Origin: Glycocaulis abyssi
GTDB taxonomy: Bacteria; Pseudomonadota; Alphaproteobacteria; Caulobacterales; Maricaulaceae
DNA length: 64,000 nucleotides
Assembly: GCF_041429775.1 (NCBI RefSeq)
Contig: NZ_CP163421.1
Span: forward strand, 744,001 to 808,000
Reading direction: 5' to 3'
Positions 57,123 through 64,000 of this stretch are shown piece after piece. The notes under the pieces are model-generated. The model made no database searches. It saw nothing but the letters and a program-made list of their open reading frames with translations, and was not told where the DNA came from. Numbering within the stretch: position 1 is the first letter of the stretch; each line of letters starts with the position of its first letter. The translations under genes and the position numbers were made by a program.

Positions 57123-58646
57123 TCAGCCTGCTGCGCTGGCTGGCGGGCGGGTCATGCCGATGGCCACGCCGTGATGGGGCAGGGTATCCGCGAGCGCCGC
57201 GATCTCGGTCTTCATGCGGGCAAAGCGCGCGCGCGCGGCGTCTTCAGGTATGGCTTCTGCCAGCGGATCGAAGCGCCTGGGCAGGATGCGCTGGCCAATA
57301 TAGACCGCGATCCAGCTTGGCGGCAGGAAAACGCCGTATTCATAAGCGGTGGGCACGCCGCGCTCGCGGAACAGCTCCATCTTCCATTTGAGGGAGTCCG
57401 GAATGTCCATGGCCCGGCAATAGTCCCAGAAGGGCGTGTCGTCCCGCTCGGTCGCGTGATAGTGCAGGATCAGGAAGTCGCGCACCCGCTCGTACTCCAT
57501 GCTCATGGATTGGTTGAATTCCTCGGCGTCAGCCGGATCCCACGCGCCGGTGGGGAAGAAGTCCAGCAGATACCCAAGCGCCACCTGGATAAGGTGGATG
57601 GAGGTCGATTCCAGCGGTTCCAGGAAGCCACTGGCGAGACCTATCGCGACGCAGTTCTTGCTCCATTGCTGGCGGCGTTTGCCAGTCAGGAAACGCAACC
57701 GGTTGGGTTCAGCCAGCGCCTCGTTTTCCAGCGCGTTCATCAGGATGTCTTCGGCGCGCGCATCGTCCATGAAGGCGCTGGAGTAGACATGGCCGTTACC
57801 GACGCGGTGCTGAAGCGGGATGCGCCAGCACCAGCCCGCCTCCTGCGCGGTGGCGCGGGTGAAGGGCGGCAGCTCGTGCGTGGACGCACTCGGCATGGCA
57901 ATGGCGCGGTCACACGGCAGCCAGTGCGACCAGTCCTCATATCCGGCTTTTAGCGCCTGCTCGATGATGAGACCCCGGAAGCCGGAACAATCGATAAAGA
58001 GATCACTCTCAATCCTGGTGCTGTCCTCCAGCGTGATCGACGTGACAAATCCCGTCTCCCCGTCCAGCGCCACATCGACAACACGCCCTTCGGTGCGCTT
58101 CACCCCGCGCGCTTCAGAGAAACCGCGCAGGAAGCGCGCATAAAGCGCCGCGTCGAACTGGTAAGCATAGGAGAAGGTGGACAGGAGCGAGCCCATATCC
58201 GTCGTTGGGCGTGCAAAGCGCTCGCGCCGCGCCATCTGGATGGGCAGGGAGTAATCGTCGATCGGCCCCATGGCCGCTTCCCCGCCCAGCCTCTGCCAGT
58301 GATGGTGAAAGCTGACCGGGTCATCGGGATGTCCGTAATCACCGAAGGGGTGAATATAGGCATCGCCCTTGCGCGCCCAGTTGCGGAATTCGATCCCCAG
58401 CTTGATCGTGGCCTTGGTGTCTCTCAGGAATCCCGCCTCATCAATTCCCAGCGTCTGGTTGAAATGGCGGATATGAGGCAGGGTGGATTCGCCGACTCCG
58501 ACGGTGCCTATCGCCTCTGATTCGACCAGTTCGATGGCCGTGCCGGTGCCTTTCAGGCCGTGCGAGAGCGCAGCGGCCGCCATCCAGCCGGCGGTGCCGC
58601 CGCCGACAATGACGACCTTTGAAATCTGCCTCCCCGGCGTGCTCAT
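57123..58646 (-). CDS. Flavin-dependent tryptophan halogenase family protein (paralogue 4)
   Basis: 507 residues, first gene of the four-gene operon. [10 protein letters not shown] (13-22), GVGESTLPHI (50-59), catalytic Lys82 in [25 protein letters not shown] and [12 protein letters not shown] are intact. It is clearly more distant from paralogues 1 and 2 than they are from each other. Paralogue 3 starts 3 bp downstream. A perfect TTGTCAGACAA palindrome lies 20 bp upstream of the start codon, next to the divergent TonB receptor promoter, which links its expression to sugar-acid status. Confidence 0.86.
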   Translation of the reverse strand: MSTPGRQISKVVIVGGGTAGWMAAAALSHGLKGTGTAIELVESEAIGTVGVGESTLPHIRHFNQTLGIDEAGFLRDTKATIKLGIEFRNWARKGDAYIHPFGDYGHPDDPVSFHHHWQRLGGEAAMGPIDDYSLPIQMARRERFARPTTDMGSLLSTFSYAYQFDAALYARFLRGFSEARGVKRTEGRVVDVALDGETGFVTSITLEDSTRIESDLFIDCSGFRGLIIEQALKAGYEDWSHWLPCDRAIAMPSASTHELPPFTRATAQEAGWCWRIPLQHRVGNGHVYSSAFMDDARAEDILMNALENEALAEPNRLRFLTGKRRQQWSKNCVAIGLASGFLEPLESTSIHLIQVALGYLLDFFPTGAWDPADAEEFNQSMSMEYERVRDFLILHYHATERDDTPFWDYCRAMDIPDSLKWKMELFRERGVPTAYEYGVFLPPSWIAVYIGQRILPRRFDPLAEAIPEDAARARFARMKTEIAALADTLPHHGVAIGMTRPPASAAG

Positions 58647-58665
58647 TGGCTCAGCCTGTTCTTAT

Positions 58666-58676
58666 TTGTCAGACAA
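58666..58676. promoter_or_regulatory. Perfect GntR-type palindrome upstream of the halogenase operon
   Basis: TTGTCAGACAA is the perfect 11-bp form of the palindrome found upstream of zwf, xylX, xylD and gntR/GH3. It lies 20 bp from the paralogue 4 start codon, where a bound repressor would block transcription. Confidence 0.6.
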
Positions 58677-58825
58677 GCGGCGCTGCCATCTTGCCCTGCA
58701 CATCATCCTATTCACGCTTGTGCCGGGTGGTCAACGCGGGCTGGCTGCCCCGCGTGTCGCGTTTGTGTCGGCTGTTAAAGTTTTTTGAATTGGTAGGACG
58801 GAAAGGGGTTGCGGGTGGACTGATG

Positions 58826-58883
58826 TTGCGCTACGGATTTATTAATCAGACATAAGCGCCAAACCAAAATGGTAGCGCTAACA
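58826..58883 (+). promoter_or_regulatory. TonB receptor promoter with LacI/XylR operator
   Basis: TTGCGC (58826-58831) and GACATA (58849-58854) are 17 bp apart. TGGTAGCGCTAACA (58870-58883), identical to the xylX box, follows about 15 bp downstream of the -10. It lies in the 273-bp divergent region between the halogenase operon and the receptor gene. Confidence 0.65.
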
Positions 58884-58919
58884 TAAAAATATAAACGAAC
58901 ATAAGGGGAGGGAAGTCTG

Positions 58920-61900
58920 ATGTTTGTATCGTTTGAGGAGAAGTGCGTCCGCCGTCGGCTGTCCACGCACGAGCGCCTGTTGTCGGGGGCGTCGGCCATG
59001 GTGCTGGCGGCCTGTATGTTTACCGGCCCCGCTCTCGCGCAGGTCCAGGAAGAGGACGATGAGGGAGCCGAGGCTTCAAGCGCCGAGGTGATTGTTGTCA
59101 CCGGTTTTCGTGCCAGCCTGCAGACTTCGCAGGATATCAAGCGCGACGCGCAGGTGTTCGTGGACTCGATCACCGCCGAGGATATAGGCGCCCTGCCGGA
59201 CCGTTCGGTCACCGAGGCGCTTCAACGTGTGCCCGGCGTGTCGATTGACCGCTTCCAGGCGGGCGTAGACCCGGATCACTTCTCCATCGAAGGCAGCGGC
59301 GTTGTCGTGCGCGGCCTGACCTGGGTCCGTTCGGAACTGAACGGACGGGATACATTCAGCGCCAATAACGGCCGGATACTGAGTTTCGCCGACGTGCCGG
59401 CCGAGCTCCTCGGCGGCGTCGATGTCTTCAAGAACCAGTCAGCCGATATGATCGAGGGCGGCATTTCGGGCAGCGTGAACCTGCGCACCCGCGTGCCCTT
59501 CGACTCATCGGGGCGCATGCTTGCGGCGTCCTTCGAGGCGAGCTATGGCGACTTCTCGGAGGAGTGGAGGCCAACCGTTTCCGCGCTGTTCTCTAATCGT
59601 TGGGAGACGGCCAATTCTGGCGAGTTCGGTTTCCTGATCAATTATGTGAACTCCCAGCTCGCCGCGCGCAGCGATGGTCAGCAGATTTCCAATTTCGGCC
59701 AGCGTACGCTTTACGATAATGGCGACGTTATCAATGACGGCTCTGCCACGGCCGTCGGGCCTGTTTGGTTCCCGCGCGGTGCGGCCTTCCGGACCCAGGA
59801 TTTTGAGCGCGAGCGTGAAGGTATCGGTGCGGCGGCGCAGTGGCGCAGCCCGGACCGGACCATTGAGGCCACCGCCCAGTTCCTGCGCTCGGACTCGCAG
59901 CAAGCCTGGACCGAGCATGCGATTGAAATCGCGACCGACAACGTGGCCGATCAGGGCGACTCCCGTGCCTTTCCCGGAACCACGCTTTCCTTCGGCCCGG
60001 ACGGCGTGTTTACGTCCGGCCTGATTACCAGCGATTTTACGGGCTGGCGTGACGGCCAGTTCGATGGTCCGGGGTCACGCGGTGTGCGCACGCCAGGCTG
60101 GGGTCTGCAAAGCAATAATATCCGCCGGGACCAGCAACAGCAGTATGTGACGACCGATTACGGCTTCAATCTGCGCTGGGCGCCGGAAGGCCCCTGGTCG
60201 TTCAACGTCGATTACCAGCGCGTGGAATCCTCGGTGGACGTGCTCGATTTCACCTTGTGGAACTCCACCTATCAGGATGCTGAAATCCAGTTGCGTGGCA
60301 GCGATATTCCGATTGTCCGGTTCCACAATCCCGGCCGGTTTGTCACGCCAGGCAATCCGGGCGAGGCACCTGCTGGTGTTCCCTGTACGGTCACGGCCAA
60401 TGACTGCCCGGACTATCCCGGTCATACCAATCTGAGTTCGCCAGCGGCCACATTCACCCGCTCGGCCATGGATCATATCGAACGTAGCGAAGGCACGCTG
60501 GACGCCTTCCGGTTCGATGCCGATTACAGCTTTGACGACTCCAGCTGGCTGCAATCGATCCGCTTCGGTGCCCGGCGTTCGGTCCGCAACCAGACAACCC
60601 GCTTCTCCACGTATAACTGGGGTGTGGTCTCCGAGCAGTGGGGCAGTGGCGGTCCGATCTGGCTGGATGGCAACGTGGCTGGCATTGGCAACCTTGCCAA
60701 TTATCACAGCCCGTTCGGCTTCGATAACTTCATGCGGGGCGATGTTCCGGTGCCGACCGGCGATCAGCCGCGCCTGTTCTGGAATTCGGACACCGTTCAA
60801 AACTATCAGCGCATGATCAATTACGCGCGCGGTGTGAATGATGCGTGGCGTCCTGACACGGCCTGCGGCCAGCCGCAGAACTGGCAGCCGCTGCATCTGC
60901 GCTGCGGTGTCGGCGCGGACTCGCCCTTCCTGTTGCAGGAGATCAATCCGTCGCGGGAGCAGACCGATGCACTCTATGCCATGGCCCGCTACAATGTGGA
61001 TCTTGACCGCGGCGCAAGCCTGAGCGGCAATTTCGGGGTGCGCTTCGTGCGCTTCGACAGGACGGCGAGCGGCTGGCTTTCATTCAACCAGCAGGGCTTC
61101 CTGTCGGACGCGGAATGTGCTGCACAGGCTGCCGATCCGCTTCAGACGCCGTCCACCTTCTGTCAGCTTGATCCGCAGGTCAGGGCCGACGCCCGTGTAT
61201 TTGCCGATGGCTCGCTGGAGGCAAATGACGCGAGCTATACGGATGATTTCTGGTTGCCGAGTTTCAATGCCGTGCTGCGGCTTGAAAACGGCTGGCAGTT
61301 CCGTCTTGGCCTCTCGAAGGCTCTGACATGGCCGGATATCGGCCTGACCCGGAACTTCTACGATATCGAGCTGTCGACCAATGCGCAGGATATCATTGAT
61401 GGCCGTCCTACGGGCCGGTTCAATGTGGGTAATCCCCTGCTGCGTCCAATCCGCTCGGATAATTTCGACCTGTCGGCCGAGTGGTATTTCGCAGATGTCG
61501 GCTCGCTTACTCTGTCGCTCTTCTACAAGCGTCTGCACGATGTCCACACGAATGGTACCGAGCGGCTGTCCTTTACCAATAACGGTGCGACCTTCGACGC
61601 GGTGGTGACGACACCGGTCAACTCCGACAGCACCGGCACGGTGCAGGGCTTCGAGATCGCCTACCAGCAGGTCTATGACATGCTGCCGGCGCCGTTCAAC
61701 GGGCTCGGTGTCCAGGCGAACTACACCTATGTAGACTCCTCGGGCGTGAGCCAGTCGACCTTGTCAGCGACCGACCCGGATGTGGCTGCAGGCAACGTGG
61801 CCAATGTGGACACGTCCCGTCTGCCACTGCAGGGCCTGTCGGAGCACACGGCCAACCTCGCGGCCTTCTATGAAGGCGAGCGCTGGTCGGCGCGCCTGGC

Positions 61901-62165
61901 CTATGCCTGGCGGTCGGAATTCGTGGTGACGGTGCGCGACGTGATCGTGCCGTTCGCCCCGATCATCCAGGAAGACTCAGGGCAGCTTGACGGGTCGATC
62001 TTCTTCTCCGTCAACGAGAACGTGCGGATCGGGCTGCAAGGCGTGAACCTCACCAACGAAGTCACCCGTACCAGCCAGGTGCTCGACAATGACCTTCTGA
62101 CCGCCCCGCGGTCGTGGTTTATGAACGACCGGCGCTTCACCTTCGTGGTCCGCGCCAGCTACTAA
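58920..62165 (+). CDS. TonB-dependent outer-membrane receptor, probable xylo-oligosaccharide importer
   Basis: A 1081-residue TonB receptor behind a GGGGAGGG ribosome site. The signal peptide ends GPALAQ (about residue 40), followed by the TonB box EVIVVTG (56-62). The plug domain has PDRSVTEALQRVPGVSIDRF and the beta-barrel ends in an aromatic terminal residue (RFTFVVRASY). Large receptors of this kind in Caulobacterales and relatives take up glycan oligomers. The LacI box at its promoter and the xylanase genes nearby make xylo-oligosaccharides the likely cargo. It is divergent from the halogenase operon. Confidence 0.88.
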   Translation: MFVSFEEKCVRRRLSTHERLLSGASAMVLAACMFTGPALAQVQEEDDEGAEASSAEVIVVTGFRASLQTSQDIKRDAQVFVDSITAEDIGALPDRSVTEALQRVPGVSIDRFQAGVDPDHFSIEGSGVVVRGLTWVRSELNGRDTFSANNGRILSFADVPAELLGGVDVFKNQSADMIEGGISGSVNLRTRVPFDSSGRMLAASFEASYGDFSEEWRPTVSALFSNRWETANSGEFGFLINYVNSQLAARSDGQQISNFGQRTLYDNGDVINDGSATAVGPVWFPRGAAFRTQDFEREREGIGAAAQWRSPDRTIEATAQFLRSDSQQAWTEHAIEIATDNVADQGDSRAFPGTTLSFGPDGVFTSGLITSDFTGWRDGQFDGPGSRGVRTPGWGLQSNNIRRDQQQQYVTTDYGFNLRWAPEGPWSFNVDYQRVESSVDVLDFTLWNSTYQDAEIQLRGSDIPIVRFHNPGRFVTPGNPGEAPAGVPCTVTANDCPDYPGHTNLSSPAATFTRSAMDHIERSEGTLDAFRFDADYSFDDSSWLQSIRFGARRSVRNQTTRFSTYNWGVVSEQWGSGGPIWLDGNVAGIGNLANYHSPFGFDNFMRGDVPVPTGDQPRLFWNSDTVQNYQRMINYARGVNDAWRPDTACGQPQNWQPLHLRCGVGADSPFLLQEINPSREQTDALYAMARYNVDLDRGASLSGNFGVRFVRFDRTASGWLSFNQQGFLSDAECAAQAADPLQTPSTFCQLDPQVRADARVFADGSLEANDASYTDDFWLPSFNAVLRLENGWQFRLGLSKALTWPDIGLTRNFYDIELSTNAQDIIDGRPTGRFNVGNPLLRPIRSDNFDLSAEWYFADVGSLTLSLFYKRLHDVHTNGTERLSFTNNGATFDAVVTTPVNSDSTGTVQGFEIAYQQVYDMLPAPFNGLGVQANYTYVDSSGVSQSTLSATDPDVAAGNVANVDTSRLPLQGLSEHTANLAAFYEGERWSARLAYAWRSEFVVTVRDVIVPFAPIIQEDSGQLDGSIFFSVNENVRIGLQGVNLTNEVTRTSQVLDNDLLTAPRSWFMNDRRFTFVVRASY

Positions 62166-62182
62166 GAGGTCTTTCTCCTGGT

Positions 62183-62220
62183 GGGCGTGTGGTCAAAGGC
62201 TTGCCTTGGGCCACACGCCC
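62183..62220 (+). terminator. Rho-independent terminator after the TonB receptor gene
   Basis: GGGCGTGTGG (62183-62192) pairs perfectly with CCACACGCCC (62211-62220), with an inner AAGGC/GCCTT helix, and is followed by TCTTCTTCT. It separates the receptor gene from the antiporter gene. Confidence 0.8.
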
Positions 62221-62260
62221 TCTTCTTCTGCGCGAAGACATCAAGGAGAGGTGAGGGGTA

Positions 62261-63574
62261 ATGAGCGTAGCAGAGCTCAGCGTAATCTTCTTCGCGCAGC
62301 TTGCTGTGATTATCGCCGCATGCCGGACGGTTGGCTGGCTGGCGCGCCGCTATCTCGGCCAGCCACAGGTCGTAGGCGAGATGATCGCCGGCATCATTCT
62401 CGGCCCCTCTCTTTTCGGTCTTTTTCTGCCTGAGTTTCAGGCCGTCATCTTCCCTGAAGAATCCCGCGGCCTTCTCTATTCCGGCGCACAACTCGGCGTC
62501 GGGCTTTACATGTTCCTTGTCGGGCTGGGCTTCCGGACCGGCGAGTTCCGCGCCAAGGCCGGCAGCGCGGCCGCTGTCTCATTATCGGGCATCGCCGCGC
62601 CGTTCCTCATCGCCGTGGTGCTCACACCTTGGCTGATGGAGGTGCCGGGGCTCTTTTCCGAGGCTGCGACCCAGCTGCAGGCCAGCCTCTTCATGGGCGC
62701 AGCCATTGCGATCACCGCCTTCCCCATGCTGGCGCGGATCATTCACGAGCGCGGGCTCTCCGGAACGCCGCTCGGTACGCTCTCGCTTTCGTCCGGGGCG
62801 ATTGGTGATGCGGCGGCGTGGATCGTGCTGGCCGTTGTCGTGGCAAGTTTTGGCGGGGGTATGGGCGCGGCCTGGATCACCATTGCCGGCGCGATTGCCT
62901 TTACCGTCTTCATGGTCACGTTCGCCCCGCGCCTGCTCGCCCCTCTCGGCCGTATCGTGGAGCGTGAAGGCAAGGTCAGCCATGGCGTGCTGGCGGTCAC
63001 GCTGGTACTCTTCCTGCTGGCCGCCTTTGCGATGGACGCCATCGGCATTCACGCCGTGTTCGGGGGGTTCCTCCTGGGCGCAGTGATGCCGCGCGGGGTC
63101 TTTGCCAGCGAAGTGCGCCGCATGCTGGAACCGGTCGCGGTCGTGCTCTTCCTGCCCATGTTCTTCACCTATTCGGGCCTGCATACCCAGCTGACGCTAG
63201 TGAACAGCCCGGACCTGATTATTGTTGCGATCGCTGTGCTCGCGGCGTCAGTGCTGGCGAAGTTCGGCGCTTGCTGGGCGGCGGCGCGTCTGACTGGTCA
63301 GGATAATGCGACCGCCCTTGGCATTGGCGCGCTTATGAATGCGCGCGGGCTGATGGAACTCATCATCATCAATATCGCCTTGCAAGCGGGCATAATCGGC
63401 CCGTCTCTGTTCTCCATTCTGGTCGTGATGGCTGTGGCAACCACGCTGATGGCCACACCGCTCTTCGAGTGGGTGTACGGGCGCAAGGCAAGACAGGCGG
63501 GCCGGCTCGGCGCGCTGGAAGAGGGGGGCGGTGCCGACCCGGTGCCGTCAGAGAAGAAGCAGCTTGCGGAGTGA
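62261..63574 (+). CDS. CPA2-type cation:proton antiporter
   Basis: A 437-residue membrane protein with about twelve hydrophobic segments and no C-terminal TrkA-type domain, so it is a bare Kef/Nap-like exchanger. Features are QPQVVGEMIAGIILGPSLFG near the start, AIAITAFPMLARIIHERGL, SSGAIGDAAAWIVLA with the Asp expected at the ion site, and LMNARGLMELIIINIAL. It probably exchanges sodium or potassium for protons. The GH10 gene starts 4 bp after its stop, which suggests cotranscription with a xylanase although its own role in xylan use is unclear. Confidence 0.86.
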   Translation: MSVAELSVIFFAQLAVIIAACRTVGWLARRYLGQPQVVGEMIAGIILGPSLFGLFLPEFQAVIFPEESRGLLYSGAQLGVGLYMFLVGLGFRTGEFRAKAGSAAAVSLSGIAAPFLIAVVLTPWLMEVPGLFSEAATQLQASLFMGAAIAITAFPMLARIIHERGLSGTPLGTLSLSSGAIGDAAAWIVLAVVVASFGGGMGAAWITIAGAIAFTVFMVTFAPRLLAPLGRIVEREGKVSHGVLAVTLVLFLLAAFAMDAIGIHAVFGGFLLGAVMPRGVFASEVRRMLEPVAVVLFLPMFFTYSGLHTQLTLVNSPDLIIVAIAVLAASVLAKFGACWAAARLTGQDNATALGIGALMNARGLMELIIINIALQAGIIGPSLFSILVVMAVATTLMATPLFEWVYGRKARQAGRLGALEEGGGADPVPSEKKQLAE

Positions 63575-63578
63575 TATC

Positions 63579-64000
63579 ATGCTGACGCGTAGACAGACCC
63601 TGGCCCTTGGTGCGGGCGGCCTGGCGGCGATGGGGGCACCGGGCCTCGTCATGGGCCGGGAGGATCGCGGACCGTCCCTGCACGAGCTGGCACAGGCCAA
63701 GGGGATGCGCTTTGGCAGCGCCATCGGGGTGAGCCCTCCGGGCACGGTTTCCGGGGCCTTCCACGATCCGCAATACCGCCAGCTTCTGATCGATGAGTGC
63801 GGCGTTCTGGTCCATGAGAACGAGCTGAAATGGTATGTCGCGCGGCCTGATGCCGAGACATTCGATTTCGAACGCGCCGACATCATCATGGATTTTGCCG
63901 AGGAAAACGGCATGGAGATGCGCGGTCATACCTTGCTGTGGCATCACACCAACTGGTTTCCTGACTGGATAAACAATCACGATTTCGGCTCGCGCCCGGC
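63579..64000 (+). CDS. GH10 endo-1,4-beta-xylanase, 3' end outside window
   Basis: The visible 140 residues begin with a Tat-type signal (TRRQTLALGAGGLAAMGA). The GH10 N-terminal pattern follows: GMRFGSAIGVSP, then LIDECGVLVHENELKWYVARPD and FDFERADIIMDFAEENGMEMRGHTLLWHHTNWFPDW. GH10 enzymes cut the xylan backbone. The catalytic Glu residues lie beyond the window edge. This completes the endo-acting part of the locus; the products would be imported by the TonB receptor. Confidence 0.92.
   Translation, partial: MLTRRQTLALGAGGLAAMGAPGLVMGREDRGPSLHELAQAKGMRFGSAIGVSPPGTVSGAFHDPQYRQLLIDECGVLVHENELKWYVARPDAETFDFERADIIMDFAEENGMEMRGHTLLWHHTNWFPDWINNHDFGSRP

Overview
The window reads as a chromosomal segment of a high-GC alphaproteobacterium. 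Three things support this: an E1-beta subunit with its own lipoyl domain, the order dusB-ntrB-ntrC-ntrY-ntrX-trkA-trkH-dat-hfq-hflX-mazG, and a Caulobacter-style xylose gene set. A marine or aquatic Caulobacterales/Maricaulales relative (Hyphomonadaceae/Maricaulaceae type) fits best, but the exact genus is an inference. The sequence is densely packed, with many 4-bp start/stop overlaps. I see no rRNA, tRNA, CRISPR array, transposase or prophage.

Region 1 (1-12 kb) is the pyruvate dehydrogenase block: a 5'-truncated pdhA, an unknown exported protein, pdhB, a DUF5076-like protein, pdhC, a double-hotdog thioesterase and lpdA. Two exported beta-helix/bactofilin-like proteins follow, behind a tandem operator-like palindrome. 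Next come lipA (lipoylation of the same complexes), a RatA/COQ10-type START protein, and the convergent cinA and ispDF genes. The linkers of pdhB and pdhC carry small palindromic repeats inside the reading frame.

Region 2 (12-25.4 kb) is a long forward cluster for nitrogen/redox signalling and potassium uptake: dusB, ntrB, a degenerate ntrC, ntrY, ntrX, trkA, trkH, a D-amino-acid transaminase, hfq and hflX. It meets mazG converging on the other strand. Region 3 (25.4-28.2 kb) holds a DUF1203 protein, a CueR-controlled glutaredoxin-MauE fusion with a textbook CueR promoter, an isoprenylcysteine-methyltransferase-like membrane protein, and about 0.5 kb of probably decayed DNA.

Region 4 (28.2-64 kb) is one large sugar island for xylan. 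The Entner-Doudoroff genes (zwf, pgl, edd, eda, plus kdgK) lie on the minus strand. A LacI-type regulator precedes a complete oxidative (Weimberg) D-xylose route: xylose dehydrogenase, xylonolactonase, xylonate dehydratase, 2-keto-3-deoxyxylonate dehydratase and 2-oxoglutarate semialdehyde dehydrogenase, with a sugar porter and an aldose epimerase. Beyond a GntR/FCD regulator come the depolymerising enzymes (GH3, GH115, GH43, and the start of GH10), a large TonB-dependent receptor, a cation/proton antiporter, and four consecutive flavin-dependent tryptophan-halogenase-like genes.

Two operator families tie the island together. A LacI box (TGGTAGCGCTAACA and variants) sits at the promoters of xylX, GH3, GH43 and the TonB receptor. 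A second palindrome, consensus TTGTCNGACAA, lies upstream of zwf, xylX, xylD, the gntR/GH3 divergent region and the halogenase operon; I assign it to the GntR regulator by inference. The most unusual content is the four-gene halogenase array. It carries the GntR-type box, has one member that has lost key catalytic motifs, and has two members sharing a long near-identical tract that looks like gene conversion.
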